Shown one piece after another: positions 5,819 to 7,957 of a stretch of DNA of 7,957 nt (position 1 is the stretch's first letter; each line of letters starts with the position of its first letter). Origin of the DNA: a bacterium (GTDB lineage: Archaea > Thermoplasmatota > Thermoplasmata > Lutacidiplasmatales > UBA184); contig JAKBKR010000084.1 in NCBI GenBank assembly GCA_021832495.1, positions 1 to 7,957 of the forward strand. The letters are read 5' to 3'. The notes beneath the pieces were generated by a model. That model made no database searches, had not been told where the DNA came from, and worked only from the letters and a program-made list of their open reading frames with translations. The translations under genes were made by a program, and so were the position numbers.

Positions 5819-6637
5819 ATGGCAGGTACGGTGAACGGAAAGGCCCGAAGGGACCTCTTGGCCGGTGGCCTCATCATGCTCGCGGCGACGCTCATCCTCC
5901 TGTGGTTCGTCGCCAATCTCTACTTCGACCGCTGGGGGATCGGCGGGTTCCAAATGAGTCCTTTCCTTCCGTACCCGGTCGTGAGCGGGCCCTCGCTCAA
6001 CTATGACCATTGGCTGGGCCTGTTGCTGGTGTACCTCGCCTTCGGTATCCCGATCGCCGTGGTCGCAATTGGGGAGGTCTTCTTGGTCGCATGGAAATGG
6101 CGCGCGCGACCCGGCCATCCCGCCCCTTCAGATGGTCTCCAAGAGAATATCATCCCGACTTCGCGCCGAGGAAAGGGGTCGCGGACTCTCCTTACCGTCA
6201 ACATCCTGGTAGCCGTCCTCCTCTTCAGCCTCGCGGTCTACAGCCTACCCATCAACTCGCTTTTGCTCGGGCAGCCCCCGGACCCACCGAACACCCTCAC
6301 TGTCAGTGTGAAGGCCTTCCAGTGGGGCTGGACATTCATCTACCCCAACGGGTACAGCTCGACGGGCTCCGCCATCCTTCCGACCAACGAGGAGATTGTC
6401 TTCAAAGTCTGGAGCACCGACGTCATGCACGACTTTGCCATCCCCAGCCTCAAGGTGAAGGTTGACGCCTACCCGGACCACAACAACACCGCCTGGACCA
6501 TCATCTACCAGTCGGGAAGTTACGAGGTGTTCTGCATGGAGCTCTGCGGGGTTGGGCATGCCTACATGACCGCCACGCTGACGGCGGAGCCGCAGGCCCA
6601 GTTCGCCCAATGGTACAATTCGACCGGGACCACCTGA
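5819..6637 (+). CDS. coxB: Cytochrome c oxidase subunit II with CuA site
   Basis: Electron-entry subunit: its extracellular binuclear CuA centre takes electrons from the donor and passes them to the low-spin heme in subunit I. The CuA domain (about 158-258) has every ligand: H204 in DVMHDF, then C239, E241, C243, H247 and M250 in CMELCGVGHAYM. The aromatic stretch FQWGW (167-171) corresponds to the family's tryptophan region used in electron entry. Three hydrophobic segments occur at about 13-33, 66-92 and 124-143, one more than the usual two helices. The basic segments before the first and between the second and third (KWRAR, RRGKGSR) fit an N-in topology that leaves the CuA domain outside. 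Length (272 aa) is normal for the family. A strong Shine-Dalgarno site fixes the start. It lies 16 bp after the fusion gene and overlaps the next gene by 28 bp. Gene order (fusion, then II) differs from the common II-I-III order. Confidence 0.96.
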   Translation: MAGTVNGKARRDLLAGGLIMLAATLILLWFVANLYFDRWGIGGFQMSPFLPYPVVSGPSLNYDHWLGLLLVYLAFGIPIAVVAIGEVFLVAWKWRARPGHPAPSDGLQENIIPTSRRGKGSRTLLTVNILVAVLLFSLAVYSLPINSLLLGQPPDPPNTLTVSVKAFQWGWTFIYPNGYSSTGSAILPTNEEIVFKVWSTDVMHDFAIPSLKVKVDAYPDHNNTAWTIIYQSGSYEVFCMELCGVGHAYMTATLTAEPQAQFAQWYNSTGTT

Positions 6638-7440
6638 GGAACGCTTTCCGGGGGGAAAACCTTCCCCTTACCGCGACCATTCTTCTCTTCGTCACTGCCG
6701 CGGGCATTCTGATCTGGGTCGCCTACGGGCAACACCTGATCTTCAACACCTTCGCTGCCGCCTCCTCGGTCGTGTTCTTCGCGGCCACATACCTCGTCCT
6801 TCGGCAGACCGTGATGAAAGGCGCCTTCGAGCGGTTCGCGCGTTATGTGCGCAGACCGGTCGGCGCAATCATTTTCGTCGGCTACCTCGCCCTCCACTAC
6901 TTCCTCTACGGGTTGTTCTTGGAAAGGCTCCTCATCGGGTTCTACGGGGATGTGCCCGGTGGACCCCCCGGGGGCTCCCCGCTCTATCTCTCCACAGGTA
7001 TAGTGTATCCCGAGTTTCCCGTCGGTGGGTTCTTCAGCATCCTCTCAAACCCGTCGGTCACCCTCTACATATCCTCGAACTATGGCATCACCCTGATCCC
7101 CTTCAGCTTCTTCCTCGGGTTCCTTATCGCAGTCTTGGTGATCGCCAACATCGAGGTCGTCTCGGACGTTTCGATCTGCCCCGCTTCCCGGCGGCGTCGT
7201 GCGTACGTCGTGCTCCCCTCCCTGGGCATCGCCGTGGGTAGCTCTTGCTGCCTATCTCTTCCCGTCCTGGTGACGCTCGTGATCCCGGCGGCAGGGGCGC
7301 TCTCCTACACCACGGCCGCCTCGTACCTCGCCTTCTTCGCCTTCCCGGTCGCCACCGCGGTCGCGCTCATGCTCAATCTCGAACATTCCCGTGCGATCCT
7401 CCGGCAAGTGACACCACCCATCCCGGGCCCCACGGGGTGA
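6610..7440 (+). CDS. Polytopic membrane protein with Cys-Cys membrane hairpin (276 aa), oxidase-linked
   Basis: No family recognised with confidence. About six membrane helices are seen at about 20-40, 43-64, 83-108, 160-182, 200-230 and 236-256. An extracellular-looking Gly/Pro-rich loop lies at about 110-150. The protein has three cysteines: C190 in ICPAS, just before an RRRR cluster (194-197), and the pair C213-C214 in GSSCCLSLP inside a hydrophobic hairpin. A Cys-Cys followed shortly by Pro in a helical hairpin recalls MerT/MerF-type metal transporters, a resemblance judged by eye. H96 lies in the third helix. The ATG at 6610 lies inside the end of the subunit II gene (28-bp overlap), so the two are almost surely cotranscribed; the ribosome site is weak. 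Plausible roles are copper or heme delivery to the oxidase, or an accessory subunit. Both are inference. Confidence 0.82.
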   Translation: MVQFDRDHLRNAFRGENLPLTATILLFVTAAGILIWVAYGQHLIFNTFAAASSVVFFAATYLVLRQTVMKGAFERFARYVRRPVGAIIFVGYLALHYFLYGLFLERLLIGFYGDVPGGPPGGSPLYLSTGIVYPEFPVGGFFSILSNPSVTLYISSNYGITLIPFSFFLGFLIAVLVIANIEVVSDVSICPASRRRRAYVVLPSLGIAVGSSCCLSLPVLVTLVIPAAGALSYTTAASYLAFFAFPVATAVALMLNLEHSRAILRQVTPPIPGPTG

Positions 7441-7503
7441 CCCGCGGTCGGCCCATGGATTGATATCGCCACCGAGCTGTCCACCCCTCCGGAACGGGTC
7501 TAC

Positions 7504-7957
7504 ATGCGCTTTAACCAAGGAGCCCTCGAAGCACACCGCTTCAACCTCCCCATCGTGGACCATCACGCCCATCTCCGCCATGACCCATCGAGCATGGAGG
7601 CTGTGAAACGTTTCGAGCGCCTTGGGGGTTCCCATATCTTTCTCGCCACTCAGAACTATGGGCCGGACGTGCCGCTCTCCATCGAGGACTACCGTTCCCA
7701 GTACGAGACCACGCTTACCATTGTCCGATCCATCGCCAAGGAAACGACCGTCCAAGCATTCCCGGTCCTCGCTCCCTACCCAGTGGACCTTGTCCGTGCG
7801 GCACCCAGATTGGGGTTGGCCCGAGCGATGGAACTCCAAGTGGCTGCCCTAGACCTGGCCGGAAAGTATGTTCAGGAGGGGTTGGCCGTAGCACTCGGCG
7901 AAGTGGGCCGGGCCCACTTCGATGTCCCGGGCGAGGTGAGGGACGCCTTACGCTCGG
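7504..7957 (+). CDS. TatD-family metal-dependent hydrolase, 5' part (C-terminus beyond window)
   Basis: Amidohydrolase-fold (TIM barrel) enzyme resembling archaeal TatD-related predicted hydrolases (COG1099 type), probably cytosolic; the substrate is not known for this subgroup. Of the protein, 151 residues are visible. The first strand ends in D19-H-H21-A-H23-L, the HxH metal site, and E133 in ALGEVGRAH is the expected bridging acidic ligand. The segments GGSHIFLAT, FPVLAPYP and AGKYVQEGLAVALGE follow the pattern I know for the group. The ATG at 7504 is used because no in-frame start precedes it; an ATG at 7455 is in another frame and stops after two codons. The gap from the upstream membrane gene is 63 bp and holds an ATTGATAT run near 7459, perhaps a weak promoter. 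A link to respiration is not indicated. Confidence 0.9.
   Translation, partial: MRFNQGALEAHRFNLPIVDHHAHLRHDPSSMEAVKRFERLGGSHIFLATQNYGPDVPLSIEDYRSQYETTLTIVRSIAKETTVQAFPVLAPYPVDLVRAAPRLGLARAMELQVAALDLAGKYVQEGLAVALGEVGRAHFDVPGEVRDALRS

Noticed and set aside
7441..7503. Transcription terminator between the 276-residue gene and the TatD-like gene
   Set aside because: No T-rich run or stable hairpin is evident, and the ATTGATAT run is at best a weak promoter element.
7252..7839. Open frame of 195 codons on the minus strand over the end of the 276-residue gene and the TatD-like gene
   Set aside because: Both opposite-strand genes show recognisable motifs or helices, and the antisense product is low-complexity (Gly, Glu, Arg).

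Overview
The window reads as a piece of an aerobic archaeal genome of fairly high GC. The signs are archaeal-style promoters (BRE/TATA elements about 27 bp ahead of start codons, giving leaderless mRNAs), an Mre11-type nuclease, an archaeal TatD-like hydrolase of the COG1099 type, and extracellular cupredoxin domains rich in Asn-X-Ser/Thr sequons with no cytochrome c gene visible. A lineage in or near the Thermoplasmata is my best guess. That is inference only, because the window has no rRNA or other taxonomic marker.

Left part (1-1000, minus strand): the 5' part of mre11, cut by the window edge. It is preceded by a 98-codon gene of unknown function that overlaps it by four bases (TTGA). A TATA-like element near 993-1003 probably drives the pair.

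Centre (1055-7440): a respiratory terminal oxidase locus arranged around one divergent promoter at about 2588-2695. Leftward runs a membrane-anchored type 1 copper protein (cupredoxin), then a 229-residue polytopic membrane protein that I do not recognise. Rightward runs a 1036-residue triple fusion: signal peptide, extracellular cupredoxin, transmembrane anchor, cytochrome oxidase subunit I, subunit III. Subunit II follows with a complete CuA site, then a 276-residue polytopic membrane protein carrying a Cys-Cys pair in a membrane hairpin. The two cupredoxins are clear paralogues. A perfect tandem 10-bp repeat (GACCGTTGAA twice, 2632-2651) sits almost exactly midway between the two opposing TATA boxes and is a strong candidate operator.

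Right end (7504 to edge): the start of a TatD-family metal-dependent hydrolase, unrelated to respiration as far as can be seen.

How it may work together (inference): the free cupredoxin carries electrons at the outer membrane face, as cytochrome c does elsewhere. It passes them to the cupredoxin tethered to the oxidase or directly to CuA of subunit II, then to the low-spin heme and the heme-CuB centre of subunit I, where oxygen is reduced and protons are pumped. Catalytic and proton-channel residues of a type A1 oxidase are present. The 276-residue protein could help copper or heme delivery, but nothing proves it. No heme A/O synthase, Sco or Cox11 gene and no bc1-type complex lies in the window. 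No stretch over 300 bases lacks a gene, and I see no tRNA, rRNA, CRISPR array or mobile element.
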